Positions 26,447 through 34,485 of a DNA stretch of 64,000 bases are shown here, in pieces (position 1 is the first letter of the stretch; every line of letters starts with the position of its first letter). This stretch comes from DTKD01 sp964494345. Its GTDB lineage: Bacteria; Armatimonadota; UBA5829. Below the pieces are notes generated by a model. That model had not been told where the DNA came from. It ran no database searches and saw nothing but the letters and a program-made list of their open reading frames with translations. The position numbers were made by a program, and so were the translations under genes. Location: positions 54,958 to 118,957 of the forward strand of contig CAZBSI010000009.1 of the NCBI GenBank assembly GCA_964494345.1. The letters run 5' to 3'.

Positions 26447-28162
26447 TTGTCAAAAGAAATTATTGTAAACGTGGATTCCCGCGAAACCCGCGTTGCATTG
26501 GTCGAGGAAGGCAAGCTGGTGGAGCTTAACGTCGAGCGTGAGGAGCGCGTCGTCGGCAGCATCTACAAGAGCAAAGTCTCGAACGTGCTGGCAGGAATGG
26601 ATGCCGCATTCGTCGACATCGGACTCGAACGCAATGCATTTCTTTATGTGGCGGATGTGCTGCCGGAGATGGACGACGAGTTCCCCTCCGCGCGAAAGGA
26701 CACCACAAAACAGGTCAAGATTAAGGACGTCCTCAAGGGTGGACAAGAACTGCTGGTGCAGGTTGTCAAAGGCCCCAGAGGCACAAAAGGGTGTCGTGTA
26801 TCCACCAGAATTTCCCTGCCGGGTCGATATCTCGTCTTGATGCCGGAGGCCGATAACCTCGGCGTCTCCCGAAAAATAGAAAGCGAAGGGGAGCGAGATC
26901 GCCTGAAAAAAATCGGAGACTCCATTCGCCCGACCGGTTTCGGGCTTATTATCCGAACCGAGGCGGAGGGCCGCAACGATGTGGAATTGCGCAAGGACCT
27001 GGAGTTTTTGCTCAGAATGTGGAGCCAGATTCAGGAGAAGTCCGCGAAGATTTCGGCGCCGGGGCTGGTGCATCAGGATTTGAGCCTGATATACAAAACT
27101 ATCCGCGACGTCTTTTCTTCGGATATCAGCAGAATGATTATGGACTCCCCGGTCGACTACGAGAAGGCCCTGGAGCTTATCGACCTCATATCTCCGAAAA
27201 TGCGGTCCAGGCTTGTGCTTTATGACGGGCCGGAGCCTATTTTCGAGAAGTATGCGGTCGAAGCGGAGATCGAGACTCTGCTCAGGCGCAAAGTCTGGTT
27301 GAAATCCGGTGGTCATTTGGCTATCGACTCCACTGAGGCGCTGACTACTATCGACGTCAACACCGGCAAATTCGTGGGCTCCACGAGCCTGTCGGATACT
27401 ATCGTCAAGACCAATCTTGACGCTGTAACCGAGATCGCCCGGCAGCTTCGACTGCGCGATATCGGCGGAATAATTGTGCTCGACTTTATTGATATGGCTA
27501 ATATCAAGGACAGGCAGAAAGTCGTCGCAGCCCTGGAAAAGGAACTGCGTCACGACAGAACGCGCACCAAGATATCCCACATCAGCCCACTGGGGCTTAT
27601 TGAGATGACGCGAAAGCGCACCGGGGAGACCATAACCGAACTGGTAACTGAGACCTGTCCCTACTGCCAGGGCAGAGGACGGGTTGAAAGCGCGGAAACT
27701 GTAAGCCTCTCAATCGAAAGGGATCTGCGGAGGATCTGCGCGGAATCGGAGGAGGACGCGTTTTTGGTCACTGCAAACCCGGACGTCGCATTTCATTTAG
27801 TCGGCAGTCTCGGTGAGGTTATCGACGAGATCGAACGCAGGCTAAAGACTGCGGTATATGTACGGTCAAACGAGCATATGCACATAGAGAAGTATGAGAT
27901 CACGCCGAGCGATCTGGCAGAAGTTGAACACGAACTGCTGCCCTGGGAGCCGGGGGAGACTATCGATTGCCAGGTGGTGCGCAACCCGTTCTCAGCTTTG
28001 CCAAGGGCCAGCGCGTGGCTGGATGGTTATCTTGTCGAACTGGAAAACGGCGGCAAGTACGTCGGCAAGCGGGTAAGAGCTAAGCTCAACGAAATACATC
28101 GCTCTTACGCGGTCGGTGAGGTCGTGCAGGGCAAATCAGATAAAAACGGAAACGGACGATAA
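26447..28162 (+). CDS. rng: Ribonuclease E/G family protein
   Basis: A 571-residue single-strand endoribonuclease acting in rRNA processing and mRNA decay. It has an S1 domain (VGSIYKSKVSNVLAGMDAAF, about 36-110), the DNase I-like catalytic part with metal-binding Asp303 (TTIDVNTG) and Asp346 (IIVLDFIDM), exactly the E. coli RNase E numbering, and the zinc-link Cys404/Cys407 (CPYCQGRG). It is longer than typical RNase G but has no long degradosome-scaffold tail. It is probably in an operon with the radical SAM gene. The rplU-rpmA genes that often follow this pair in other bacteria are absent; a repeat region and a convergent gene follow. Confidence 0.95.
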   Translation: MSKEIIVNVDSRETRVALVEEGKLVELNVEREERVVGSIYKSKVSNVLAGMDAAFVDIGLERNAFLYVADVLPEMDDEFPSARKDTTKQVKIKDVLKGGQELLVQVVKGPRGTKGCRVSTRISLPGRYLVLMPEADNLGVSRKIESEGERDRLKKIGDSIRPTGFGLIIRTEAEGRNDVELRKDLEFLLRMWSQIQEKSAKISAPGLVHQDLSLIYKTIRDVFSSDISRMIMDSPVDYEKALELIDLISPKMRSRLVLYDGPEPIFEKYAVEAEIETLLRRKVWLKSGGHLAIDSTEALTTIDVNTGKFVGSTSLSDTIVKTNLDAVTEIARQLRLRDIGGIIVLDFIDMANIKDRQKVVAALEKELRHDRTRTKISHISPLGLIEMTRKRTGETITELVTETCPYCQGRGRVESAETVSLSIERDLRRICAESEEDAFLVTANPDVAFHLVGSLGEVIDEIERRLKTAVYVRSNEHMHIEKYEITPSDLAEVEHELLPWEPGETIDCQVVRNPFSALPRASAWLDGYLVELENGGKYVGKRVRAKLNEIHRSYAVGEVVQGKSDKNGNGR

Positions 28163-28181
28163 GGCCGAACCGTAATTAGAC

Positions 28182-28208
28182 AGGTGGCGATTCCCCGAAT
28201 CGCCACCT
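28182..28208. terminator. 12-bp GTGGCGAT-family hairpin after the RNase gene
   Basis: AGGTGGCGATTC/GAATCGCCACCT, perfect 12-bp stem with CCC loop, 19 bases after the RNase E/G stop. No T tract follows on the plus strand. It belongs to the same repeat family as the ppdK terminator and probably helps end transcription. Confidence 0.55.
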
Positions 28209-28260
28209 CAAAAACCCGCCATTCGAGCTGCATCCCCCTCGTTTCGAATGGAACTCACCC

Positions 28261-28425
28261 CGTCATTTCGAGCGCAGCGAGAAATCTGCTTTTTTCGACG
28301 TCCGAGGTCAGACGTTCGATGTCCGACCAGTCAACGTTACGCTTTCTATCTTCTATACCTATTTCAGATTTTCTGGTTTTCGCCCTTTTCGCGCTTTCGC
28401 GTTCTTCCCTTCCCTGTCATCCTGC
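28261..28425. repeat. Full-length composite intergenic repeat
   Basis: Starts with the GNA-triloop hairpin (28265-28285, loop GCA), continues with GCTTTTTTCGACGTCC, then short GACGTCC/GTCAGAC-type segments, CAACGTTACGC, and ends with the TTTCTGGTTTTCGCCC...TTTCGCGCTTTCGCGTT tail and a partial CATCCTGCG motif. The same order of parts recurs at 52642-52800, 52843-52990, 61755-61915 and 61931-62075. No gene is contained. Confidence 0.8.
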
Positions 28426-28434
28426 GACATCATA

Positions 28435-28821
28435 TCATTGGTTTTCTTTTCGCTTGTGCAAAATAAGTGTGTTGCCGTCCGGGTCTTCGATTACCAGCAT
28501 CCAACACTCCGGTGTCTCCTGAGGCTCGCCGTGGGTGGTAACTCCGTCTGCGCGTATCCGACTTACCGCCGCCTCAAAGTCCTCCACTTCAAGGCTTACC
28601 ACCCCGCCATTGGACGAAGGTTTCCATTCGGCAATAGAGTTTGTAATGGCCAGCGTGCCCGGGCCTATATCGTATTCCACCCAGGCGTGGTTTTCCTCAC
28701 CGAACCAACTGCTTTGTTTTAATCCGAGGGTGCCCTCATAAAACGACTGTGCCCGCTTTATATCAGTCACAGAATATCCCGAAAATGCAATTTCAGTTAC
28801 TTTTACTTCAGGCTGTTCCAT
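28435..28821 (-). CDS. VOC-superfamily (glyoxalase/bleomycin-resistance fold) protein
   Basis: A 128-residue protein with two beta-alpha-beta-beta-beta units: IAFSGYSVTDIKRAQSFYEG (about 12-31) and VVSLEVEDFEAAVSRIRADG (about 74-93), ending in CWMLVIEDPDGNTLILH, the usual end of this fold. Members include metal-dependent lyases, isomerases and dioxygenases; the fold alone does not give the reaction. ATG 28821 is preceded by AAGGAGGGG. It may share a transcript with the zinc-ribbon gene 9 bases upstream. Confidence 0.9.
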   Translation of the reverse strand: MEQPEVKVTEIAFSGYSVTDIKRAQSFYEGTLGLKQSSWFGEENHAWVEYDIGPGTLAITNSIAEWKPSSNGGVVSLEVEDFEAAVSRIRADGVTTHGEPQETPECWMLVIEDPDGNTLILHKRKENQ

Positions 28822-28830
28822 AACCCCTCC

Positions 28831-29049
28831 TTAGTGAGTAATCGTCAAACCGCAGTTGCTGCAGCGACTATATATCCGACTTGCGCTGACGGGAAACAAC
28901 GGCACAAAAAATAAAGAGAACCATTGGCGGCTCTCATATATCTCGTGAACTGTCATCCCTCCGCAGACAGGACAATGCGAGGTCTCCTGTCTGATTACAC
29001 GCTCCCTTGGGGTCACTCCCAGTATTGCGAAGAAGCACATACACACCAT
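28831..29049 (-). CDS. Small zinc-ribbon protein
   Basis: A 72-residue protein with two metal-binding knuckles, CPVCGG (about 26-31) and CSNCG (about 63-67), separated by WFSLFFVPLFPVSASRIYS. This spacing and the hydrophobic FFVPLFPV centre match the zinc-ribbon family annotated as zinc_ribbon_15. The N-terminus MVCMCFFAILG is hydrophobic; later starts are possible. It is followed after 9 bases by the VOC gene. Role unknown. Confidence 0.8.
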   Translation of the reverse strand: MVCMCFFAILGVTPRERVIRQETSHCPVCGGMTVHEIYESRQWFSLFFVPLFPVSASRIYSRCSNCGLTITH

Positions 29050-29106
29050 CCATCTAATGATGCTTGATTATGTGCGCAGGCCTCTCGCTCCTTCCCGGTT
29101 GAAGCG

Positions 29107-29140
29107 TTGGGCCGGCTTGCGTTTTGCCAAGCCGGCCCAA
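29107..29140 (-). terminator. Strong 13-bp hairpin downstream of the small membrane protein gene
   Basis: TTGGGCCGGCTTG (29107-29119) and CAAGCCGGCCCAA (29128-29140) pair perfectly with an 8-base loop. It lies 28 bases past the stop of the gene at 29168 on the minus strand. No T run follows in that direction. Confidence 0.55.
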
Positions 29141-29167
29141 CCTGTTAAATAACGGTCCTATCGCGCC

Positions 29168-29422
29168 TTAGGGCAAGCGGGGCGATGGCCCGTCTGGATT
29201 AGTCTTTTGAGGTCCCGCCGCAGTTGTTCCTGGGACACCCAGATCAGAAGGTCCCGGGGTGGCAATCTGCGTCTGTGGTGCTGGCGCGCTGGCGGTAGTC
29301 GCCTGATTTGGACCCCACCACGCGATGTAGCTGATCACAGCCACGATCGCAATTGCCAAAACGACAATCATCACGGTCCATACAGTCGATTCGGTTGGGT
29401 CGTCGTGCACAACGTACGCCAT
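29168..29422 (-). CDS. Small single-pass membrane protein
   Basis: An 84-residue protein: short polar N-terminus, one helix (VWTVMIVVLAIAIVAVISYI, residues 14-33), then a Pro/Ala/Thr-rich tail with no predicted structure. ATG 29422 is preceded by AAGGAGGCGG, a strong ribosome site. I do not recognise a family; the layout suits a membrane anchor with an extracytoplasmic linker. Lone gene. Confidence 0.75.
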   Translation of the reverse strand: MAYVVHDDPTESTVWTVMIVVLAIAIVAVISYIAWWGPNQATTASAPAPQTQIATPGPSDLGVPGTTAAGPQKTNPDGPSPRLP

Positions 29423-29567
29423 TTTCCGCCTCCTTCCACCGATTGCAATTCACCATCGGTGCGAATTGAGTGACTTAGTGTTGAACATCACAAAGGTCAC
29501 TCATCAATAGCATACCCAACCATGTCCGACTTTATGCCTGCATCTTTACTATTTGCTGCAATGCGGC

Positions 29568-30641
29568 TTAATCCTCAAACAACCCTTTATCCAGCCCTTT
29601 TTCATATCTGCCTGACTCAGCGCCGGAGCACGGGGCCCAAACGTAGGATTCGCGGACGAAGACGTCCGGGCCGCATATCTCCGCAGAGGTCTTTATTTTG
29701 TCAGCTAAAAGCTCCATTAGCTCCCCTGCTTTCACGGTTTCCCCTGGTTTGAGGCCGAGTTTCTGCAGCACGCGCAGGTCTTTTAGCTGATCTCTTGTAT
29801 AAATCCAGGCGCAAATGTGCTTATCCGGATAATAAGCAGGGCAAGGGTCACAGATCATACAACATCCCTCGCTGAGAGTGACGGGAATATCCGGGTTCTG
29901 GCGCATCTTCATGAGTATCTCATGCAGATTATCCACGTTAAGCGGGTTTTCGATATCCCCTAAGCCATAGTGGCACATCAAACACATCAGGTGATGCGGG
30001 CGAACGAACAGCCGGTCTGCCTGCGCAATTCTCTCGCACGATTCCGTCTTAGCTTCTCGCACTTCCTCTTTAGACCTGATAGGCAGAAGCGAGTATGGCC
30101 CGCAGCCCGCCAAATCCTCGCCAAGCTCCCAACATGCATCCATCGAGTAGCACCGTGCGCCGCCCTTTTCACGAGTTTGCTTATAGAGGTCAGTGCGAGC
30201 GTATTCACACTCGGGCCAGTCCGCAGACACGTCGAAAGCTTGGTAACATATGCCTTCCAGACTCTCAATTTTCAAGAAAAGCTGCCGCACGACATCAAGT
30301 GCAGGGTGAACGGTATTCGGCCGAATATCGAGCCTGCACAGTACCTCAAGGTCTTTTGCCCTGTTGACGTAGTCGGCCCTTCGTTGAAAGTAATCCGCAG
30401 GCAATTTCGAACGATCCTTTGAATCTATATCAAGATAGTGCGCTCGTGGAAGGTCGAGGTCGGCGGTCAGTTTGAGTTGGACAAATGGGTGTGATCCGAT
30501 CGCTTTTCGTATCGCATCGGTGGTCTCTATCCCGCACGGTGGCTTTTTTGCGCCTGCCGCCGCACAAACCGCGCACAACAAATGGTGTGCCCTCAGTTCA
30601 AAAACCTCATCGACATAACGGGCGCTGTCTTTTTGGCTCAT
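29568..30641 (-). CDS. Cysteine-rich DUF1284-type protein with duplicated HHL motif
   Basis: A 357-residue soluble protein. DUF1284 proteins carry a RxHHLLC motif and a C-terminal cysteine cluster and are suspected iron-sulfur or metal proteins; their function is unknown to me. Here the motif occurs twice: ELRAHHLLCAVC (about 16-27) and VRPHHLMCLMC (about 213-223). The second is followed by the SEGCCMICDPCPAYYPDKHIC cluster (about 257-277). The first half has its own cysteines (for example CGIE, CYSMDACWELG, CGPYS). It is about twice the usual DUF1284 length, as in an internal duplication with divergence. ATG 30641 is preceded by AGGTGA. Confidence 0.75.
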   Translation of the reverse strand: MSQKDSARYVDEVFELRAHHLLCAVCAAAGAKKPPCGIETTDAIRKAIGSHPFVQLKLTADLDLPRAHYLDIDSKDRSKLPADYFQRRADYVNRAKDLEVLCRLDIRPNTVHPALDVVRQLFLKIESLEGICYQAFDVSADWPECEYARTDLYKQTREKGGARCYSMDACWELGEDLAGCGPYSLLPIRSKEEVREAKTESCERIAQADRLFVRPHHLMCLMCHYGLGDIENPLNVDNLHEILMKMRQNPDIPVTLSEGCCMICDPCPAYYPDKHICAWIYTRDQLKDLRVLQKLGLKPGETVKAGELMELLADKIKTSAEICGPDVFVRESYVWAPCSGAESGRYEKGLDKGLFED

Positions 30642-31050
30642 ATCTACGTCACCTGGCTTTCTTTTCTAAGGGATGGTTTATTCTATGCTGCCCTCCTGTC
30701 ACTGTCAAACAATCAAGCCCTGCGCCTATTTCATTCTCGTGAAAAACCGATCAGTGTCGATCATAATTAGTTACGGTATATCATCTATATTTACATATAT
30801 TAGCTGGCTGTGCCTTGTGTGGTGGCATCTCACAGCACGCAGTTTAAATCGCCGAATAGTTCAATCGTCATCTTAATCCAATACAATAAAAATATTCGCG
30901 GTTGACGCTCGGTGGATTATAAGGCATACTGAGATTGTAGCAATAGAGCTGAGAGTGCCTTGAAAGCCGGGCAATCGGGCAGGGCCTTGTGTCGTCTCCT
31001 GATGCGGCGTGCGCAATTATGCGCGGATGATTGTGAGAATGGGGGGTTTT
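30642..31050. other. Gene-free intergenic region, divergent promoters
   Basis: About 400 bases between divergent genes. It is visibly A/T-richer than its surroundings in the middle (about 30750-30900). Apart from the promoter at 30902-30930 I find no repeat, RNA gene or convincing reading frame. Confidence 0.6.
30902..30930 (+). promoter_or_regulatory. Sigma70-type promoter of the amidase gene
   Basis: TTGACG (30902-30907), 17-base spacer, CATACT (30925-30930). The leader to ATG 31051 would be about 115 bases. Confidence 0.55.
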
Positions 31051-34000
31051 ATGAGGAAGTTTTGTGCTCTACGTTTCCGTGTTTCGCTATTTGCTGCCAT
31101 ATTATTGTTAGCGCTTATTGCAACTGCGGTGTGTGCTGGCAATGTCTCCGTCCGATTTTTCTCCGGAGGCAAACTGGTACCGGTGAATCGGGCTGTGATG
31201 GATCAGGTTCCGGCTGCTGAGGCGGCAGTTCGGGCGCTGGTAGCGGGACCATTCGCAGAAGAGATTATGTTGGGATTTTCGTCCAGAATCCCGGCCGGAG
31301 TCAAAGTAAAGAAACTCTCGATTTCAGGCTCCGCTGCGGAAATCGATCTTTCCTCCGAGATACTGGTCGGATTGGATGAAGAGGGGCTGAAGGATATCTT
31401 CGACCAATTCAGCTCCACCTTAGGGGATTATCCTTCCATAACCGCAATCAAACTTACCTGCAATGGGAAGATTCTGTCTTCATATCTGTCAGCCGCACCC
31501 ACAATTGGCGCACCGGCTCCCGCGCTTGTTAAAGGCAATGCGGCCGGGCTGGGCGGTAAATACATCTGTGTTGGGCCTTCGCACGGTCGTTATTGGAACG
31601 GCAGCGGCTGGTATTGGCAGCGCTCTGACCCGTGCGGGTTCGGAGAGGCCATACTTGAGGACACCAACAGCATCAGGCTGGTACAATATCTAAAACAATA
31701 CATAGTTCAGGACGGCGGCATATTCGCCAGTGCACGTGAACTCGATGAAAGCAAATGCTGTCATTCCGCCACCGGGTTGGGCTGGTGGAAGATGTGCTCG
31801 CAGTCGTATTTGCGCAACGCCGGCGTCCCTTGCTCAGTTTGGGCTAGTTACACCGGTAACTGCGGGGCTGATACCGCTGCGGGCCGTGGAAGCGACGACA
31901 TTCGCTGCCGACCTTTGTATGCAGACTGGCTGGGATATCACATCTATATAGCCATGCACACCAACGCCGGTGGCGGCACCGGCACCGAGACTTTCCGTGA
32001 CACCGCCATGGAGCATCCGGCTCATGTGGCCAACAGCCTCAACTTGGCTAATGCCGTCAATAACGGAATGGTCAACACCATCCGCAACACATTCCCTGGC
32101 GAGTCGGGCTGGGTAAACAGGGGTGTCAAGGATGGGAATGGTAACTACGGCGAAATCCGGATTCCCAACCGACCGGCGATCCTCATCGAGCTTGGTTTCC
32201 ACGACCACTGTACCAGGGATGGTGTGTATCTAACGAACGAATTCTTCCGATCAATCGCTATGTGGGGAGCTTACAGCGGAATCTGCTCATACTTCGGCAA
32301 CACACCGACCTGGGCCAAATACTCCTGTGAATATGTCTCCGACACCATTCCGACGACTATGAACCCCGGCCAGACCTACAACGCACAAATCACATATCGC
32401 AACCGCGGCGTAGTCTGGATGAGCGCCTACAACTTCAAGGTCGGTGCGGTTTCCCCGACCGACCCACTTATGACGACCCGGCTTTATCCTGTCTCCGGAA
32501 CCATAAAACCGGGCAGCACAACCACATTTAATATCACATTGAAGGCTCCGGCTACAGGCGGAACCTATACCACTCAGTGGCAGATGATTCGAGAGGGCTA
32601 CGAATGGTTCGGCCCGAAGGTTACAAAGAACGTTACAGTCGTCGACATCAACGACAACGAGCCGCCGACCGTTCCGACCAACCTCCAGCGAACTTCCGCC
32701 ACCCAAACCGGCATCAGCCTGAGCTGGACTGCTTCCACCGACAACAACGGGGTAGCAGGCTACCGGATTTATCGCAATGGCGTCCAGGTCGGCACATCCG
32801 CCACCAACTCCTACACCGATTCCGGTTTGACTGCCAACACAGGCTACACCTATCAAGTCGATGCCTATGACGCCAAACCGAACTACTCGGCAAAGAGCGC
32901 CGCGCTTGAGACCGGCACAGGCGGCACCTGGACCGCGGAAGCTTCAATGTCCTGCTACACCCGCAGCGGTACTCCGGATGTGTGCGGATATGGCGGCATC
33001 GCCGTCGGCTATAGCTCAACTGCGACCCTGCTTATCAGGCGCGGTTTGGCCCAGTGGGATATGGACGGCGCGCCGACTCAGGCGGAAGTTCTCAACGCAG
33101 CTAACAGCGTTCGAGTAAAGCTGAATCAATACACCCAGTTTAGCGCCACCAAAGACGCATCCATTTCGTTGTATAAAGCAAACAACGATTGGAACCAGGC
33201 CAACGGCACCTGGAACAATGTCGGGCTTGGAGCGAAATACACAGGCGCCACGGTAACCTGCGGTGATGTTGGCGATAGAACCTGGCAATGGAACGGCAAT
33301 ACACTGGGTGTTCCTGTCGCAAATAGAGGTGTTTATATAATTAACGACACTTCTGAGACCGACCCGGCATTTGCTAAGGTCTTCGAAAGCGCCTACAACT
33401 CCGGCGGCACGGGAAAAGTGCCGAGGCTGGAGATAGACTACATCGACCTTACAGCGCCTAAAAACTGCTCCATCAAGATCAACGGCGGCGCCACGCATAC
33501 CAATTCGGCTGCGGTGACTCTCACCCTGTCGGCGACTGATGCGCTCAGCGGAATGTCGCAGATGCAGTTCAGCGTCAACGGCACGAGCTACTCCGCTGCC
33601 GAGGCCTACGCCACTTCCAAGAGTTACACTCTGCCGTCCGGTGACGGATCAAAGACGGTCTATGTGAAGTTCAAGGACAAGGTGGGCAACTGGTCCGCGC
33701 CGGTATCGGCCTCTATAGTGCTGGATACTGTGCCTCCGACCATCAGCATCGGCGCGCCTTCGGAGACGTCAACTAATGTTGGTCCTGTTACCTACACCGT
33801 AACCTATGCCGGGGCCAGCGAAGTCACTCTGGCAAATAGCCATATCACGCTCAATAAGACCGACTCCGCCAACGCGGGAACCATCGCTGTCAGCGGAACC
33901 GGTGCTACGAGCCGAACGGTGACTCTCTCCGATATCACGGGCAACGGAACGCTTGGTATCTCCATCGTCGCAGGAACGGCTAAAGATGCAGCCGCCAACC

Positions 34001-34317
34001 TCTGCGCGGCGGCTGGGCCGAGCGCTGTGTTCAGCGTCTTCAGCCATATTGACTCCTATGGTATGAGCAATAAGGCTGCGTGGGACGCGATCGTTTCCCA
34101 AGCAGCCAGCGGTACGAAGTTTACGCTGTGGGGCAAGGTGACTGCGCCGATTGATGCCAACAGCTTCTTCGTAGATGACGGCTCTGGCATGCCTGTTAAG
34201 GTCAACTTCGCAGGCCACAGTTTCACTGCTGCGGACTACGTCTCCGCGACAGGCACGCTGGATGTCAGCGGTTCTGCGCCTGTTATGAACGCGCTTGCAG
34301 TCAAAAAACAGAACTAG
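31051..34317 (+). CDS. Secreted N-acetylmuramoyl-L-alanine amidase with GerMN and surface domains
   Basis: A 1088-residue exported cell-wall hydrolase. ATG 31051 is preceded by a GGGGGG run. Order: signal peptide (1-31, ending TAVCAGN); GerMN domain (about 33-145); Amidase_3 domain (about 165-425) with zinc ligands His178 and His303 and catalytic Glu380 (IELGFHDH); a CARDB-like beta domain (about 430-530); fibronectin type III (about 540-625); a DNRLRE-like beta domain (about 630-800); two Ig-like domains (about 805-1000); a C-terminal OB-fold-like domain. Amidases of this class cut the lactyl-peptide amide in peptidoglycan. GerMN-amidase fusion is seen in Terrabacteria. The long beta tail suggests a cell-surface or sheath role. 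A strong terminator follows. Confidence 0.88.
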   Translation: MRKFCALRFRVSLFAAILLLALIATAVCAGNVSVRFFSGGKLVPVNRAVMDQVPAAEAAVRALVAGPFAEEIMLGFSSRIPAGVKVKKLSISGSAAEIDLSSEILVGLDEEGLKDIFDQFSSTLGDYPSITAIKLTCNGKILSSYLSAAPTIGAPAPALVKGNAAGLGGKYICVGPSHGRYWNGSGWYWQRSDPCGFGEAILEDTNSIRLVQYLKQYIVQDGGIFASARELDESKCCHSATGLGWWKMCSQSYLRNAGVPCSVWASYTGNCGADTAAGRGSDDIRCRPLYADWLGYHIYIAMHTNAGGGTGTETFRDTAMEHPAHVANSLNLANAVNNGMVNTIRNTFPGESGWVNRGVKDGNGNYGEIRIPNRPAILIELGFHDHCTRDGVYLTNEFFRSIAMWGAYSGICSYFGNTPTWAKYSCEYVSDTIPTTMNPGQTYNAQITYRNRGVVWMSAYNFKVGAVSPTDPLMTTRLYPVSGTIKPGSTTTFNITLKAPATGGTYTTQWQMIREGYEWFGPKVTKNVTVVDINDNEPPTVPTNLQRTSATQTGISLSWTASTDNNGVAGYRIYRNGVQVGTSATNSYTDSGLTANTGYTYQVDAYDAKPNYSAKSAALETGTGGTWTAEASMSCYTRSGTPDVCGYGGIAVGYSSTATLLIRRGLAQWDMDGAPTQAEVLNAANSVRVKLNQYTQFSATKDASISLYKANNDWNQANGTWNNVGLGAKYTGATVTCGDVGDRTWQWNGNTLGVPVANRGVYIINDTSETDPAFAKVFESAYNSGGTGKVPRLEIDYIDLTAPKNCSIKINGGATHTNSAAVTLTLSATDALSGMSQMQFSVNGTSYSAAEAYATSKSYTLPSGDGSKTVYVKFKDKVGNWSAPVSASIVLDTVPPTISIGAPSETSTNVGPVTYTVTYAGASEVTLANSHITLNKTDSANAGTIAVSGTGATSRTVTLSDITGNGTLGISIVAGTAKDAAANLCAAAGPSAVFSVFSHIDSYGMSNKAAWDAIVSQAASGTKFTLWGKVTAPIDANSFFVDDGSGMPVKVNFAGHSFTAADYVSATGTLDVSGSAPVMNALAVKKQN

Positions 34318-34364
34318 CAGGCGATAGACAAATAACGTTCGGCGTATTTTGGCCAAACACGTTG

Positions 34365-34404
34365 TGCGGCCCGTCTCAACTCAGAGGCGGGCCGCATTGT
34401 TTTA
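34365..34404 (+). terminator. Intrinsic terminator of the amidase gene
   Basis: A 13-pair stem, TGCGGCCCGTCTC/GAGGCGGGCCGCA (one G-T pair), with loop AACTCA, followed by TTGTTTTA. Confidence 0.85.
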
Positions 34405-34485
34405 TTGGCTGTAAGTGCGAAGGAAGAACGGGGTGAGGGCAGGAAGTATGAGTTAGCAAAGCTGGCAAAGCGTCCGGAGGAAAAA

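Noticed and set aside
26450..27580. 376-codon frame antisense to the RNase E/G gene
   Set aside because: The sense frame keeps all catalytic residues at the expected numbers; the antisense frame has no recognisable feature.
30930..31050. Riboswitch in the amidase leader (GAGCTGAGAGTG resembles part of a TPP element)
   Set aside because: Only a few bases match; the second conserved TPP arm and the expected pairing are absent, and the gene has no link to thiamine.
31051..34317. Endospore germination function from the GerMN domain
   Set aside because: GerMN domains are common in non-sporulating envelope proteins, and no sporulation gene is visible in the window.
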